A stretch of DNA of 64,000 nt from Kalymmatonema hyalinum WJT4-NPBG1 (lineage in GTDB: Bacteria; Cyanobacteriota; Cyanobacteriia; Cyanobacteriales; Nostocaceae): the NCBI GenBank assembly GCA_019359075.1, contig JAHHIB010000019.1, positions 23,287 to 87,286 of the forward strand, in the 5' to 3' direction. The notes under the pieces were generated by a model, which made no database searches, had not been told where the DNA came from, and saw only the letters and a list, made by a program, of their open reading frames with translations. Within the stretch, counting starts at the first letter, position 1. Each line of letters opens with the position of its first letter. Below, piece by piece: positions 24,933-33,483 of the stretch. The position numbers and the translations under genes are program-made.

Positions 24933-25622
24933 TCAAGGTATCCACTCCAAAACCACACCTAAGCGAGTGTCTTTATCCTGTTTCGCATTTTGCTGCTGAA
25001 TATCTGTAGATATACGCAGATTACGAGTGATGGCGTAGCCTACCGATAACATTGTTAAACCAACTTCTTCTCCAGTACCCGGAGCCACCCAACTCTGTGT
25101 CAAAGAAATATCTGCTGCACCACCGCGAGACAATACTAACAACAGTTTTGCACCCAGATTCACTCCATCTGTTGAGTAGCTGTTCGTTTCCAGGTGGCGA
25201 TAGCCTACCACAGGTGCAATATTGACGTAGCTACCCAAAGGGCGTAAATAATAATGCACGTCTGCACCATAAGCCTCTCGTTGACCATTAAATGTTGTTT
25301 GATACTCACCACTTAGCGTTAAACCAGTACGACCAATAAATACATCCTCCACACCCACATTTACTCCAAAAGCTTGCTCAGAAGGAAAGTAAGAATAGCC
25401 CAGCCGTACCTTCGTGGGAAAGCTGGGATCATTCTTAATGTCTTCCAACACATTTGGCACTTGACGCCGCCAACGTTGCAAAACCGGACTATCCTTGATG
25501 ATTTCCGGGCTTAAATTCAAATCCTGGGCGTCTTTTGAAGGCGTATCACACAAACCAGGAGCAGCCATCAAAACCAAACTCATACCTACTGCAAAGCATA
25601 AAGCTGATAACTGCTCTCTCAT
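24933..25622 (-). CDS. Exported beta-barrel-like protein of unknown function
   Basis: The start is set at ATG 25622 because it opens directly with a signal peptide (MREQLSALCFAVGMSLVLMAAPGLC) and because a terminator of the upstream acsF gene occupies the region before it. The mature part (about 205 residues) has alternating hydrophobic/polar strands (VRLGYSYFPSEQAFGVNVGVEDV, LTLSGEYQT, GADVHYYL, LRISTDIQQQ, RLGVVLEWIP), which suggests an 8- to 10-strand outer-membrane barrel. I do not recognise the family. Being downstream of acsF may be coincidental because a terminator separates them. Confidence 0.75.
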   Translation of the reverse strand: MREQLSALCFAVGMSLVLMAAPGLCDTPSKDAQDLNLSPEIIKDSPVLQRWRRQVPNVLEDIKNDPSFPTKVRLGYSYFPSEQAFGVNVGVEDVFIGRTGLTLSGEYQTTFNGQREAYGADVHYYLRPLGSYVNIAPVVGYRHLETNSYSTDGVNLGAKLLLVLSRGGAADISLTQSWVAPGTGEEVGLTMLSVGYAITRNLRISTDIQQQNAKQDKDTRLGVVLEWIP

Positions 25623-25645
25623 TCCTTTGTGTCCTGTGCGGTTTG

Positions 25646-25680
25646 TAAAAAAAAAGCGGCTCTGCACAATGCAGAACCAC
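25646..25680 (-). terminator. Rho-independent terminator of acsF
   Basis: On the minus strand GGTTCTGCA-TTG-TGCAGAGCC (one mismatch) is followed by GC and nine T residues. It lies about 27 bases after the acsF stop codon. Confidence 0.85.
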
Positions 25681-25706
25681 TTAAGTTTTAGCAAAACCCT
25701 TATAAT

Positions 25707-26783
25707 CTAGCGAGCAGCGCCTTGGGTAGCAGCAGCATCAAGTGGTTTGATGAAGTACAACCGCAACAACTGCCAACCATTGGAGATGTAGTAGGGCAAT
25801 TTTTGGAAGAATTGTAGGAATTTGGGAGTTTTTGAGTTAGCTATTGCCGTCAGATTCTCGTTGTTCTTAACACAAACTTCCAACCGCTTATAAAACTCCG
25901 GATGCTGAACATCCAGTGTAATTGGGAACACTCGCCCTGCGGTTTCATTGGTCTTTTCAATCACGTAAACATCATATTCGCGTGCATCTAAACCAATTGA
26001 CGCATAAAAGTCTTTGCGCTGGACGTCGTTAAGGTACATCGTCGCGAACACCGACAGCAGGAAGAAGCGACTCCACAACCGCGCCTTCCAATCATTTAAC
26101 ATTTGCGGCTGAGATTTCATGATGGCATCAAAGAAATCCCCGTGGCGGTTTTCATCCTGACACCAGTTTTCAAACCAGCGGAAAATCGGATAAATCCGGT
26201 CTTCTGGATGTGCCTCTAGGTGACGATAAATTGTGATATAGCGCCAATAACCTATCTTTTCTGAAAGGTAAGTTGCGTAGAAGATGAATTTCGGCTTAAA
26301 GAACGTGTATTTGCGGCTCTTGGTCAAAAACCCTAAATCCAACGCCAGATTGAAGTCGGACAACGCTTTGTTCAAGAAGCCAGCATGACGCGCTTCATCC
26401 CGAGACATGAGAGTGAAGCATTCTGCCAAGACGGGGCTTTTGCCCTTCAAACGGCGACCGAGTTCTTTGTACAGCAAAAAGCCGGAAAACTCTGCCGTAC
26501 AGGAACGCTCTAGAAATTCCACGAACAATCGGCGAGTTTCCCCGTCAAGATGATCCCAGGATTGTTCAAACTCGGCATCCCGAACAAAGTGATGGCGGTT
26601 GTAGTCTGCACGAAACTCTTCCAGAATGGCTTGTAACTCGTCTTCGTTTGGCGAGATGTCCATCTTTGCCATCTCATCGAAGTCGGTCGTGTAAAATCGG
26701 GGTGTCAGTAGGGTTTCTTGGGCTGGGACTTTAATCCCGGACCGCATTTCTTCAAAGCCTGGTTTTTTTAGGGAATCTACCAT
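25707..26783 (-). CDS. acsF: Mg-protoporphyrin IX monomethyl ester (oxidative) cyclase
   Basis: This 358-residue diiron enzyme catalyses the O2-dependent formation of the fifth (E) ring of chlorophyll, converting Mg-protoporphyrin monomethyl ester to divinyl protochlorophyllide at the membrane surface. Diiron ligands are visible: Glu98 (TAEFSGF), the SRDEARH motif with Glu130 and His133, and QDENRH with Glu211 and His214. Conserved blocks ([52 protein letters not shown]) leave little doubt. Length is normal. It is monocistronic with its own terminator. It may be one of two cyclase copies used under different oxygen levels, which the window cannot show. Confidence 0.97.
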   Translation of the reverse strand: MVDSLKKPGFEEMRSGIKVPAQETLLTPRFYTTDFDEMAKMDISPNEDELQAILEEFRADYNRHHFVRDAEFEQSWDHLDGETRRLFVEFLERSCTAEFSGFLLYKELGRRLKGKSPVLAECFTLMSRDEARHAGFLNKALSDFNLALDLGFLTKSRKYTFFKPKFIFYATYLSEKIGYWRYITIYRHLEAHPEDRIYPIFRWFENWCQDENRHGDFFDAIMKSQPQMLNDWKARLWSRFFLLSVFATMYLNDVQRKDFYASIGLDAREYDVYVIEKTNETAGRVFPITLDVQHPEFYKRLEVCVKNNENLTAIANSKTPKFLQFFQKLPYYISNGWQLLRLYFIKPLDAAATQGAAR

Positions 26784-27311
26784 GTCTTGATTGCCATGAA
26801 TGTCTTATTATCTTGATTGCCTGCGAGAGTCAACAGTAATACCCTGACAAGGCACAATAGACGACAGTATTTTATTTGTTATAGTTCAGTCTATCAAGGT
26901 ACAGGGTGAGTACAGGCGGAGAAAACGTTAAGAGTTGCAACAACACTTCAATTTTTTGGGAAATCCGCAATTGAGGATGTGTAGCCTGTACTATAAGCCA
27001 TCCTACTAACTTAAATCACTCAGTCGGGTGAATCCACTGGGTGAGGTAGGGTAAGCGCAAACGTATCATACTATAAAGATATAGCAGCATGACTATATAT
27101 GTAATTAATGTAACATTTAACTCAGTAAAATTTATCTAAGCTGGTTATCTTAGGAATAAGAGCGATCGCTCCTTGGCGGGCACTCGGTGCCATCCCCCAA
27201 GCGATCGCGGTGGTATAGGAATTGTGAAAACTTTGGCTGCTTATTCTGATCCGAAAAAAATAGAGTAGGAATGTACTTAGGAAAGAGTGAATTAGAGGGG
27301 ATGGAAACCAG
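26784..27311. other. Divergent promoter region of acsF and the TM2 gene
   Basis: About 530 bases without a supported gene. It should contain both promoters. A HIP1-rich palindromic block lies at 27157-27212 (two GCGATCGC sites around GGCGGGCACTCGGTGCC). No riboswitch-like structure was recognised. Confidence 0.5.
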
Positions 27312-27842
27312 ATGAATGCAGAAAACAACAATAACAATAATAGTAATAATAATAATAATAAAGACAATCAAGAACGTCTTCTTGTCTCCTACATCTTGAG
27401 TGCAGCCTGGTTTGTTGGCTTGGGCGGACTACACCGTTTATACAATGGCAAAATAGGGACGGGTTTGTTCTGGCTGTTGACTGGTGGTGTGCTTGGTATA
27501 GGGCAGTTTGTAGACTTGTTTATTATCCCTAATATGGTTGATGAACACCACATGAAACTTAGACTCAAAGCAGGTTTATCGCCTTTGGGTGTGCCTTTGA
27601 ATCAACCTGCTGTTGCTACCCAAGTTTACCGCTCTCCCCAGGAAAAACTGATGATGCAATTGCTGAAAGCTGCGGAAAAAAGGGGCGGTCAACTTACCGT
27701 CACTCAAGCAGTTGTGGATACGGGGGCTACCTTTACTGAGGTGGAAGCTGTTTTCAAGGAGTTGCTGAAATCAGGATATGCGAGGATAGATAACGACCCC
27801 GTTACCGGAGCCGTAATCTACCACTTCCACGAGTTGAACTAA
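27312..27842 (+). CDS. TM2-domain membrane protein with a poly-Asn N-terminus
   Basis: A 176-residue protein. Residues 4-16 are almost all Asn, encoded by an AAT/AAC microsatellite. The TM2 domain follows (about 20-80): AAWFVGLGGLHRLYNGKIGTGLFWLLTGGVLGIGQFVDLFIIP, two helices with the typical GxHRFY-like turn. The C-terminal half (about 110-176) looks like a small winged helix (GGQLTVTQAVVDTGATFTEVEAVFKELLKSGYARI). The function is unknown; a membrane-tethered DNA- or protein-binding module is possible. The stop overlaps the convergent DUF2996 gene by 4 bases. Confidence 0.85.
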   Translation: MNAENNNNNNSNNNNNKDNQERLLVSYILSAAWFVGLGGLHRLYNGKIGTGLFWLLTGGVLGIGQFVDLFIIPNMVDEHHMKLRLKAGLSPLGVPLNQPAVATQVYRSPQEKLMMQLLKAAEKRGGQLTVTQAVVDTGATFTEVEAVFKELLKSGYARIDNDPVTGAVIYHFHELN

Positions 27843-28519
27843 TTTCTCCCCAGCCACTTTTGCCCGTTCAAGCGCTGCACCAGTCCATAAACCAGTAAAT
27901 CAAGCGTAACTTTGCGCTCATCGATTAAGAATGACTCAAGAGTGCTGGGCTTTTTGCCTTCGTAACAGGAAAAAGCCTTTTTCCCTTGAATATCTTCTTC
28001 GGTAAAATACAGGTTAAACTGGCGCAAACCATTCTGCCAACTGCCCGCGATTTGCCAGCATTCCTCATTTGTGTCAAAACCAATGACGGAAATTTTCTGC
28101 TTGGCAAAATTCAGCTGTAAATCTTGCACCCCTTGAGATGCGATCGCCTTTTGTACAGCTGGCAAGTAATCTTGCTGGATAAATTCTGCAAATGGCTTAT
28201 CTTCTAGCGCTGGTGCTTTCTCTTTTTTTGCGGCTGCTTTAGCGGCTCCTTTTTCGCCTGCTGCGGCTTTATCCCCTGCGCCTGCTTTAGCGGCTCCTGC
28301 TGGCTTCTCGCGTTTGGGTGCTGCAGTCGTTGTTTTTGCCGCATTGGGGTTAGTTTCTGGGTTTGCGGCTTTGGGATCTGGCGCGTTTGCCGTAGGAATG
28401 TCTGTCGCTTCGGGTGAGTCTGTACTGGGAGCGTGTTCTTCAGCGACACTGGGAGCCTGCTGGTCTACAGTACTGGGAGCAACTTCCCCAGCTTCATTGT
28501 GATTTGTTTCTTCTGCCAT
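27839..28519 (-). CDS. DUF2996 protein with a long Ala/Pro-rich N-terminal tail
   Basis: A 226-residue protein. Residues 1-100 are low-complexity, rich in Ala, Pro, Glu and Lys and probably disordered. Residues about 103-226 are the DUF2996 domain (FAEFIQQDYLPAVQKAI, CWQIAGSWQNGLRQFNLYF, CYEGKKPSTLESFLIDERKVTLDLLVYGLVQRLNGQKWLGRN), which is largely restricted to cyanobacteria and plastids. No function is established that I can support from sequence. It is convergent with the TM2 gene. Confidence 0.87.
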   Translation of the reverse strand: MAEETNHNEAGEVAPSTVDQQAPSVAEEHAPSTDSPEATDIPTANAPDPKAANPETNPNAAKTTTAAPKREKPAGAAKAGAGDKAAAGEKGAAKAAAKKEKAPALEDKPFAEFIQQDYLPAVQKAIASQGVQDLQLNFAKQKISVIGFDTNEECWQIAGSWQNGLRQFNLYFTEEDIQGKKAFSCYEGKKPSTLESFLIDERKVTLDLLVYGLVQRLNGQKWLGRN

Positions 28520-28743
28520 TGCTCAGGTCTATCCTTTGTCTTGCTATGAGAGATCACCTGGAGGTCATTGTCATTTTCATTTTGACACAGCCACGCCTGT
28601 CTCCAGACAACGACCACTTTTTCCAGCAACTAAAGCCTTGCCCTTAGAGGACAAATCAATTCCAATTCAAAATTATAAAAATTATTTTGTTTGCGTAGCG
28701 TGCCCGTAGGGCATACTTTGAATGCGTGAATGCGTGAATTGTC

Positions 28744-29019
28744 CTAGCCTCCAGCAACAGCGGGTACAATACTCACTTCATCACCATCTTTCAATGGTGT
28801 AGCCGATCCGTCCAAAAACCGGATATCTTCACTATTGACGTACAAATTCAGAAACCGCCTTGGCTGTCCGCTTTCATCGCACAACCGCGACTTAATACCA
28901 GGACAGCTTTGCTCTAGAGAGTCAAACAGCTCAGTGATCGTGCTGCCTTTACATTCTAGGGTGGCTTGGTTGTTGGTGAATTTTTGCAGAGCAGTGGGAA
29001 CTAAAACTTTTACAGACAT
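28744..29019 (-). CDS. MoaD/ThiS-family sulfur-carrier-like protein next to thrC
   Basis: Starting at ATG 29019 ([14 protein letters not shown]) gives a 91-residue beta-grasp protein ending in AVAGG; the 28 extra residues of the longer frame are encoded by repeat DNA. The C-terminal Gly-Gly is the site that becomes a thiocarboxylate in MoaD/ThiS/CysO proteins. It follows thrC on the same strand about 175 bases later. Neighbourhood with a PLP enzyme recalls sulfur-carrier systems such as CysO-CysM or HcyS, so a role in amino-acid sulfuration is possible, though molybdopterin synthesis cannot be excluded. Confidence 0.82.
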   Translation of the reverse strand: MSVKVLVPTALQKFTNNQATLECKGSTITELFDSLEQSCPGIKSRLCDESGQPRRFLNLYVNSEDIRFLDGSATPLKDGDEVSIVPAVAGG

Positions 29020-29156
29020 AGATTTGGAGAGTCGTAAGTTGGAAGTTAAGGGTTGTATGTCATCAGTCATTTGTGAGCCAACGCAGCCAAGGAGTGTTTC
29101 CAACTGTCACGGCGACTGGCGTTCACCATAGACATACCCGAAGGGTTCTTTGTTCT

Positions 29157-29197
29157 TTTTAATGACTAATGACCAATGACCAATGATTAATGACTAA
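29157..29197. repeat. Heptamer short tandem repeats downstream of thrC
   Basis: Heptamers of the form ATGACTA/ATGACCA/ATGATTA are repeated about five times between thrC and the MoaD-like gene. This is the same class as the CATTAGT array at 55955 and belongs to the short tandemly repeated repetitive sequences known from heterocystous cyanobacteria. Confidence 0.7.
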
Positions 29198-30498
29198 ACC
29201 AGGACTTGCTGCCATTCTAAGCGATCCAGTGTCCGGGAACGCTCTAGCGCTCGTTCAAAGCTATCGAGTTTTGCCTCAATCGTCAGAGGTTCGCCAATGT
29301 AACCTTGTATGGCTTCTTGGGTTTTCAAGCCATTTCCGGTAATGTACACCACTGTGGTTTCATCTGGGTTAATCTTACCAGCTTCTGCCAACTTCTTCAG
29401 CACCGCGACAGTTGTACCACCTGCAGTTTCTGTGAAGATGCCTTCTGTTTCTGCCAGCAGCTTGATGGCTTCGATAATTTCGCTATCGGTGACGGATTCA
29501 ATATGACCACCAGTTTTCTTGGCTACGTCTAAAGCATAAACAGCATCTGCTGGGTTACCGATCGCCAGCGATTTGGCAATTGTATTCGGTTTCACTGGCT
29601 TGATAAAGTCGCGTTGTTCCTTATAAGCTTGGGCGATCGGTGAACATCCTTCAGCTTGTGCGCCGCTGAATTTGACTTCCTTGCCTTCCACCAAACCAAC
29701 TTCTACGAATTCTTGGAAGCCTTTGTAAATTTTCGTGTACAGCGAACCAGATGCCAAAGGTGCGACGATGTGGTCAGGCAGTTCCCAACCCAGTTGTTCT
29801 GCTACTTCAAAGCCTAGTGTCTTGGAACCTTCTGAGTAGTAAGGACGCAGGTTGATATTGACAAAACCCCATCCATGTGTATTAGCAACTTCCGAACACA
29901 AGCGGTTGACTTGGTCGTAGTTACCCTTGACAGCCATGAGAGTGGGACTGTAAACCAGGCTCCCCAAAATTTTTCCTGCTTCCAAATCAGCGGGAATGAA
30001 CACGCAGCAGTCTAAACCAGCGTGTGCCGCAATAGCAGCGGTAGAATTTGCTAAGTTACCCGTGCTAGCGCAAGAAACAGTCGTGAAACCCAACTCGCGT
30101 GCGCGGGTGAGAGCAACTGACACCACCCTATCTTTGAAGCTGAGGGTGGGCATGTTGACGGCATCATTCTTGATATATAGCTTCTTTAAACCTAGGCGAC
30201 GTGCCAAGCGGTGCGATCGCACCAACGGAGTCATACCAGTTCCCACATCAATCGGATTTTCGCTGACTACAGGCAAAAACTTACGATAGCGCCAGATGGA
30301 GTTTGGTCCTGCCTGAATTGTTTCACGGGTGACGGTGGAGCGCAGGGCACTATAGTCGTAGCTTACTTCCAATGGACCAAAGCAGAACTCGCATACATGA
30401 AGAGCCTTGAGCTCATATTCCGTGCCACATTCCTTACATTTTAAGGATTTAAACGTGGCAGTGGTGCCTTGGGTGTTGGTGGTTGTCGCCTGTGTCAT
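29194..30498 (-). CDS. thrC: Threonine synthase
   Basis: A 434-residue PLP enzyme converting O-phosphohomoserine to threonine. An N-terminal zinc ribbon (Cys21, Cys24, Cys36, Cys39) precedes the fold-type II domain. The PLP lysine is Lys122 in the motif PTLSFKDR, the substrate loop is SCASTGNLANSTAAIAAHAG, and the phosphate-binding Gly-rich loop is TETAGGTTVAVLKKL. The zinc ribbon and length fit the cyanobacterial/actinobacterial class. It is flanked on the same strand by two MoaD/ThiS-like genes, upstream at 30718 and downstream at 28744. Confidence 0.95.
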   Translation of the reverse strand: MTQATTTNTQGTTATFKSLKCKECGTEYELKALHVCEFCFGPLEVSYDYSALRSTVTRETIQAGPNSIWRYRKFLPVVSENPIDVGTGMTPLVRSHRLARRLGLKKLYIKNDAVNMPTLSFKDRVVSVALTRARELGFTTVSCASTGNLANSTAAIAAHAGLDCCVFIPADLEAGKILGSLVYSPTLMAVKGNYDQVNRLCSEVANTHGWGFVNINLRPYYSEGSKTLGFEVAEQLGWELPDHIVAPLASGSLYTKIYKGFQEFVEVGLVEGKEVKFSGAQAEGCSPIAQAYKEQRDFIKPVKPNTIAKSLAIGNPADAVYALDVAKKTGGHIESVTDSEIIEAIKLLAETEGIFTETAGGTTVAVLKKLAEAGKINPDETTVVYITGNGLKTQEAIQGYIGEPLTIEAKLDSFERALERSRTLDRLEWQQVLV

Positions 30499-30684
30499 AA
30501 GTCAGCTTTCCCTGGATGTCCGTCAACTGTGGATTGATGTTACCACGAGCAAAAATACTCGTCAAACATACCCGATAAAATTTGTCGGGTTTTATTTGTA
30601 GACAAGTGTACTATTGAATATAAAATTCAAAAATGGTAGGATATAAAATTGAGTTAATAAGCGACTACAATATTCTCCTCGTCT

Positions 30685-30718
30685 GTCCTAACGATTAGCA
30701 ATCAAACGGATTTCATAT
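30685..30718. repeat. Solo end of the MITE-like family
   Basis: Read on the minus strand, TGATATGAAATCCGTTTGATTGC matches the left end of the 265-bp element at 3092 (CATATGAAATCCGATTAATTAC). A second end is not evident nearby, so this is a fragment or a shared dispersed repeat. Confidence 0.5.
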
Positions 30719-30972
30719 CAGCCACCACTAACTGGCGGAATTAACACCACCTCATCGCCGTCTTGCAGGATGGTAGCTGGTTCGACAAATTGCAAATTCA
30801 CCCCAAAACGCGTAATATCCCGCAATTGAGAGAGTTGGGGATGTTCGGTAATGAGGCGATCGCGCACTACGGCAACAGGTGTATTTTGAGGAAATTCCAG
30901 TACGAGTTCTGGAACTCCATAAGCTTCTTGGTAAGCAGCAAACAATTTAACGGTAACGGTAATTCCAGACAT
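30718..30972 (-). CDS. MoaD/ThiS-family protein (MoaD-like, second copy)
   Basis: An 84-residue beta-grasp protein: ITVKLFAAYQEAYGVPELVLEF at the start, then a helix and DGDEVVLIPPVSGG at the end, with the C-terminal Gly-Gly required for adenylation and thiocarboxylation. This pattern fits MoaD, the small subunit of molybdopterin synthase, better than the other copy does. It lies upstream of thrC on the same strand with a 219-base gap. Its partner MoaE is not in the window. Confidence 0.85.
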   Translation of the reverse strand: MSGITVTVKLFAAYQEAYGVPELVLEFPQNTPVAVVRDRLITEHPQLSQLRDITRFGVNLQFVEPATILQDGDEVVLIPPVSGG

Positions 30973-31072
30973 GAAGATAAAATATGAATTGCTAGGGTCA
31001 TCATAAGACTCAACTTTCCCTAGCTAAAAACTTTATCAAAATAGTGACTATAGGAAAAATTATTCAGCAAGC

Positions 31073-31690
31073 TCAAAACATTTGTTCTAACATCTGAAAA
31101 TCGCGCTGTACCTCATTGCACAAAGACTTATTGTGAGGGTCTGTTTTGAGGGCTTTTTTAAGATAAATTTTAGCTTTGAAAGGCTGCTTTTCTGCAATCA
31201 GCGCTCGTCCCCAAATTTGATAGGAAATAGCTTGCCACTGACGCACTTCTGCATCTGCTGGTAAACGCTGTGCTAATGCTTCTGCCAAGGATATCGCTTG
31301 GGGGAAGCGTCTTTCTTTCAAAAACTGCTGTAAATGTTCGTAAGTTTTCCACTTTAACCGCTGTTCTATCTCCGAAAAACTAGGCGGCTTTGGCTTTGGT
31401 TTTTCTTTTGGTTTTTCCTTCGTTGCTGTTTCTTTCCGCGTTACTTTTGTTGGCTGATATTCAACGGCTGGCGAGTGACTTGAAGGGGGTGCTGTCTCTT
31501 CTTGTGGTATCACCTGCAACAGCAGCTTGTATGCTTCAGTCACGGCAATAAACTTTTCTTTTGCTTTAGTGTCACCTGGGTTGATATCAGGATGATATTG
31601 TTGCGCCAGCCGACGATAAGACGCTTTGATGTCGGCGAAACAGGCTCCTGACCTTAAACCTAATAAACGGTAGCAATCTCCAAGATCCAT
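31073..31690 (-). CDS. DnaJ-domain protein with a TPR-like C-terminus
   Basis: A 205-residue protein: J domain at residues 4-62 with the HPD motif at 33-35 (YHPDINPGD), a Lys/Pro-rich linker around 78-105, and an alpha-helical C-terminus (about 105-205) resembling TPR units (AISLAEALAQRLPADAEVRQWQAISYQIWGRALI). J domains stimulate the ATPase of DnaK-type Hsp70s. It lacks the Gly/Phe and zinc regions of DnaJ itself, so it is a specialised co-chaperone. Confidence 0.9.
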   Translation of the reverse strand: MDLGDCYRLLGLRSGACFADIKASYRRLAQQYHPDINPGDTKAKEKFIAVTEAYKLLLQVIPQEETAPPSSHSPAVEYQPTKVTRKETATKEKPKEKPKPKPPSFSEIEQRLKWKTYEHLQQFLKERRFPQAISLAEALAQRLPADAEVRQWQAISYQIWGRALIAEKQPFKAKIYLKKALKTDPHNKSLCNEVQRDFQMLEQMF

Positions 31691-31894
31691 CTTGAGTTAT
31701 CAGCATCGCGAGTATCGGCTATCAGCTTTAAGCTTAAAGCCTGAAGTCTAAATCATAAAGACTTCAATTCCAATTGAAAGTTCATACTTCACAGTTTTGC
31801 CTAGAGACGAGTGAGGAAGATGAGGGGGGACAAATTAATTCATAAGGTACGGCATTCAAAATTCCGAGTCTCTCCCTCATCTTCCTCATCCCTC

Positions 31895-32488
31895 CTAGGG
31901 ACGTTCCTCAATCACACGGTCAATCAAACCGTATTCTTTTGCCTCTTGAGCAGACATCCAGTAATCACGGTCTGTGTCTTTTTGAATTTTTTCTATAGGT
32001 TGACCAGTGCGAGCAGCTAGCATTTGATTGAGTTGCTGCCGCATTCTCAAAATCTCCTTAGCTTCAATCTCAATATCGGTCGCTTGACCTTGAGCGCCGC
32101 CAAGAGGTTGGTGAATGAGAATTCGCGTATTAGGCAAAGCCAGACGTTTGCCTTTGGTACCAGCTGCGAGCAGGAACGAACCCATTGAAGCTGCCATCCC
32201 CACGCAGATTGTGACCACATTTGCTTTAATGTGCATCATAGTATCATAGATGGCGAGACCTGCTGTCACCGAACCACCTGGTGAGTTGATGTAGATACTG
32301 ATATCCTTGGTTGGGTCTTCAGCATCCATGTAGAGCAGTCTGGCAATAATGGCATTAGCCATGCCGTCGCTCACTTCTCCACTCAGGAAAATGATTCGTT
32401 CCAGAGCAAGGCGTTCGTAAAGATTAATCCACTGGGTGTAAGGATCTCCAGGGAAGCGGAAAGGGACTCTAGGAATACCAATCGGCAT
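31895..32488 (-). CDS. clpP3: ATP-dependent Clp protease proteolytic subunit (ClpP3 type)
   Basis: A 197-residue serine peptidase subunit. The catalytic triad is present: Ser101 in VGMAASMGS, His126 in ILIHQPLGG, and Asp in the KDTDRDYW motif (170-177). It forms a mixed tetradecameric core with the inactive ClpR subunit, working with ClpC in cyanobacteria. It is directly downstream of clpR (32-base gap), the known clpR-clpP3 bicistronic arrangement, which supports the ClpP3 label. Confidence 0.95.
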   Translation of the reverse strand: MPIGIPRVPFRFPGDPYTQWINLYERLALERIIFLSGEVSDGMANAIIARLLYMDAEDPTKDISIYINSPGGSVTAGLAIYDTMMHIKANVVTICVGMAASMGSFLLAAGTKGKRLALPNTRILIHQPLGGAQGQATDIEIEAKEILRMRQQLNQMLAARTGQPIEKIQKDTDRDYWMSAQEAKEYGLIDRVIEERP

Positions 32489-32520
32489 AGGTTTTTTTTA
32501 CTCTTAGCGAAAAATAAGAT

Positions 32521-33219
32521 TTAAGCAGGAACAGCAGCAGCCAATGCTTGAGGAAGTTCTTTGGAACTTTCTAAAACCCGATCAATCAAGCCGTATTCTT
32601 TGGCTTGTTGGGGTGTCATGTATAACTTGCGATCTAAATCTTTGGAAATTCTCTCCACGGGCTGCCCAGTATTGCGCGAGAGAATACTCAAGATCATTTG
32701 CTTATTTTTCAGCACCTCTTGTGCCTGGATTTGAATGTCTGTCGCTTGACCGTAGCCAGTACCACGTTTTGCCTGGTGCAGAACAATCGACGCATTCGGT
32801 AAACTGGCGCGACAGCCTTTGGTTCCCGAAGAGAGAATCATTGCCGCTGTACCCATAGCGTTACCAAGGCAGATGGTATGGACTGGCGGCTTGATGTAAT
32901 TAAGGGTGTCACAGATAGCAAATGCTTCTGTTTCGGAGCCTATGGCATCACCAGTGTACCAAGAAGTGCCTGTGGAGTTGATGTAGATAGAAATCGGCTT
33001 GTCTGGATCTTCGTATTGTAGGTACAGAAGCTGAGCAATAATGAGTTCTGTTACGTCTACACCTAGTTGCTGTTTATACTCATCAGGGGAAACTAGGGGC
33101 AGTCCCAGGTATATAATACGTTCCTTTAACAATAGAGAAGGTAAATCTGGCGGTGGTGATCGGTAGAAGCTGTCGCCACCGTAAGGTGCTTGCACAGCCT
33201 TGGTGATGGAATTTTCCAT
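32521..33219 (-). CDS. clpR: ClpR, catalytically inactive ClpP paralogue
   Basis: A 232-residue ClpP homologue. At the position of the catalytic Ser there is Gly123 (CLGNAMGTAAM, aligned with [11 protein letters not shown] of the neighbour), while the His in IVLHQAKRG is kept. An insertion of about 10 residues near the substrate-binding strand (STGTSWYTGDAIGSETEAF) is characteristic of ClpR. ClpR assembles with ClpP3 and lowers or tunes core activity. It is the first gene of the clpR-clpP3 operon. Confidence 0.95.
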   Translation of the reverse strand: MENSITKAVQAPYGGDSFYRSPPPDLPSLLLKERIIYLGLPLVSPDEYKQQLGVDVTELIIAQLLYLQYEDPDKPISIYINSTGTSWYTGDAIGSETEAFAICDTLNYIKPPVHTICLGNAMGTAAMILSSGTKGCRASLPNASIVLHQAKRGTGYGQATDIQIQAQEVLKNKQMILSILSRNTGQPVERISKDLDRKLYMTPQQAKEYGLIDRVLESSKELPQALAAAVPA

Positions 33220-33483
33220 AGCAACTGTTGCCTAAATTGATGCCGTTAACTCTAGTACATCCTAGCGCGATGCTTGCTTGCTTGGAGGTGTGGATTTCTC
33301 TCTAAGGTGTAGTGCCCTTTGGGTACAAGGGCGACAAAAAGTATTCCCCTTTCGCCATTGCCATACACTTTTTATTATGAACATGATTTAAAGTTCTTGT
33401 TAGATAACTTTTCCGAAGTTGTGATGCTGTGCTTTGAAGTTATTTATAAATATGTATAGCCCGTGTAGGAACCTTGGGGGGTT

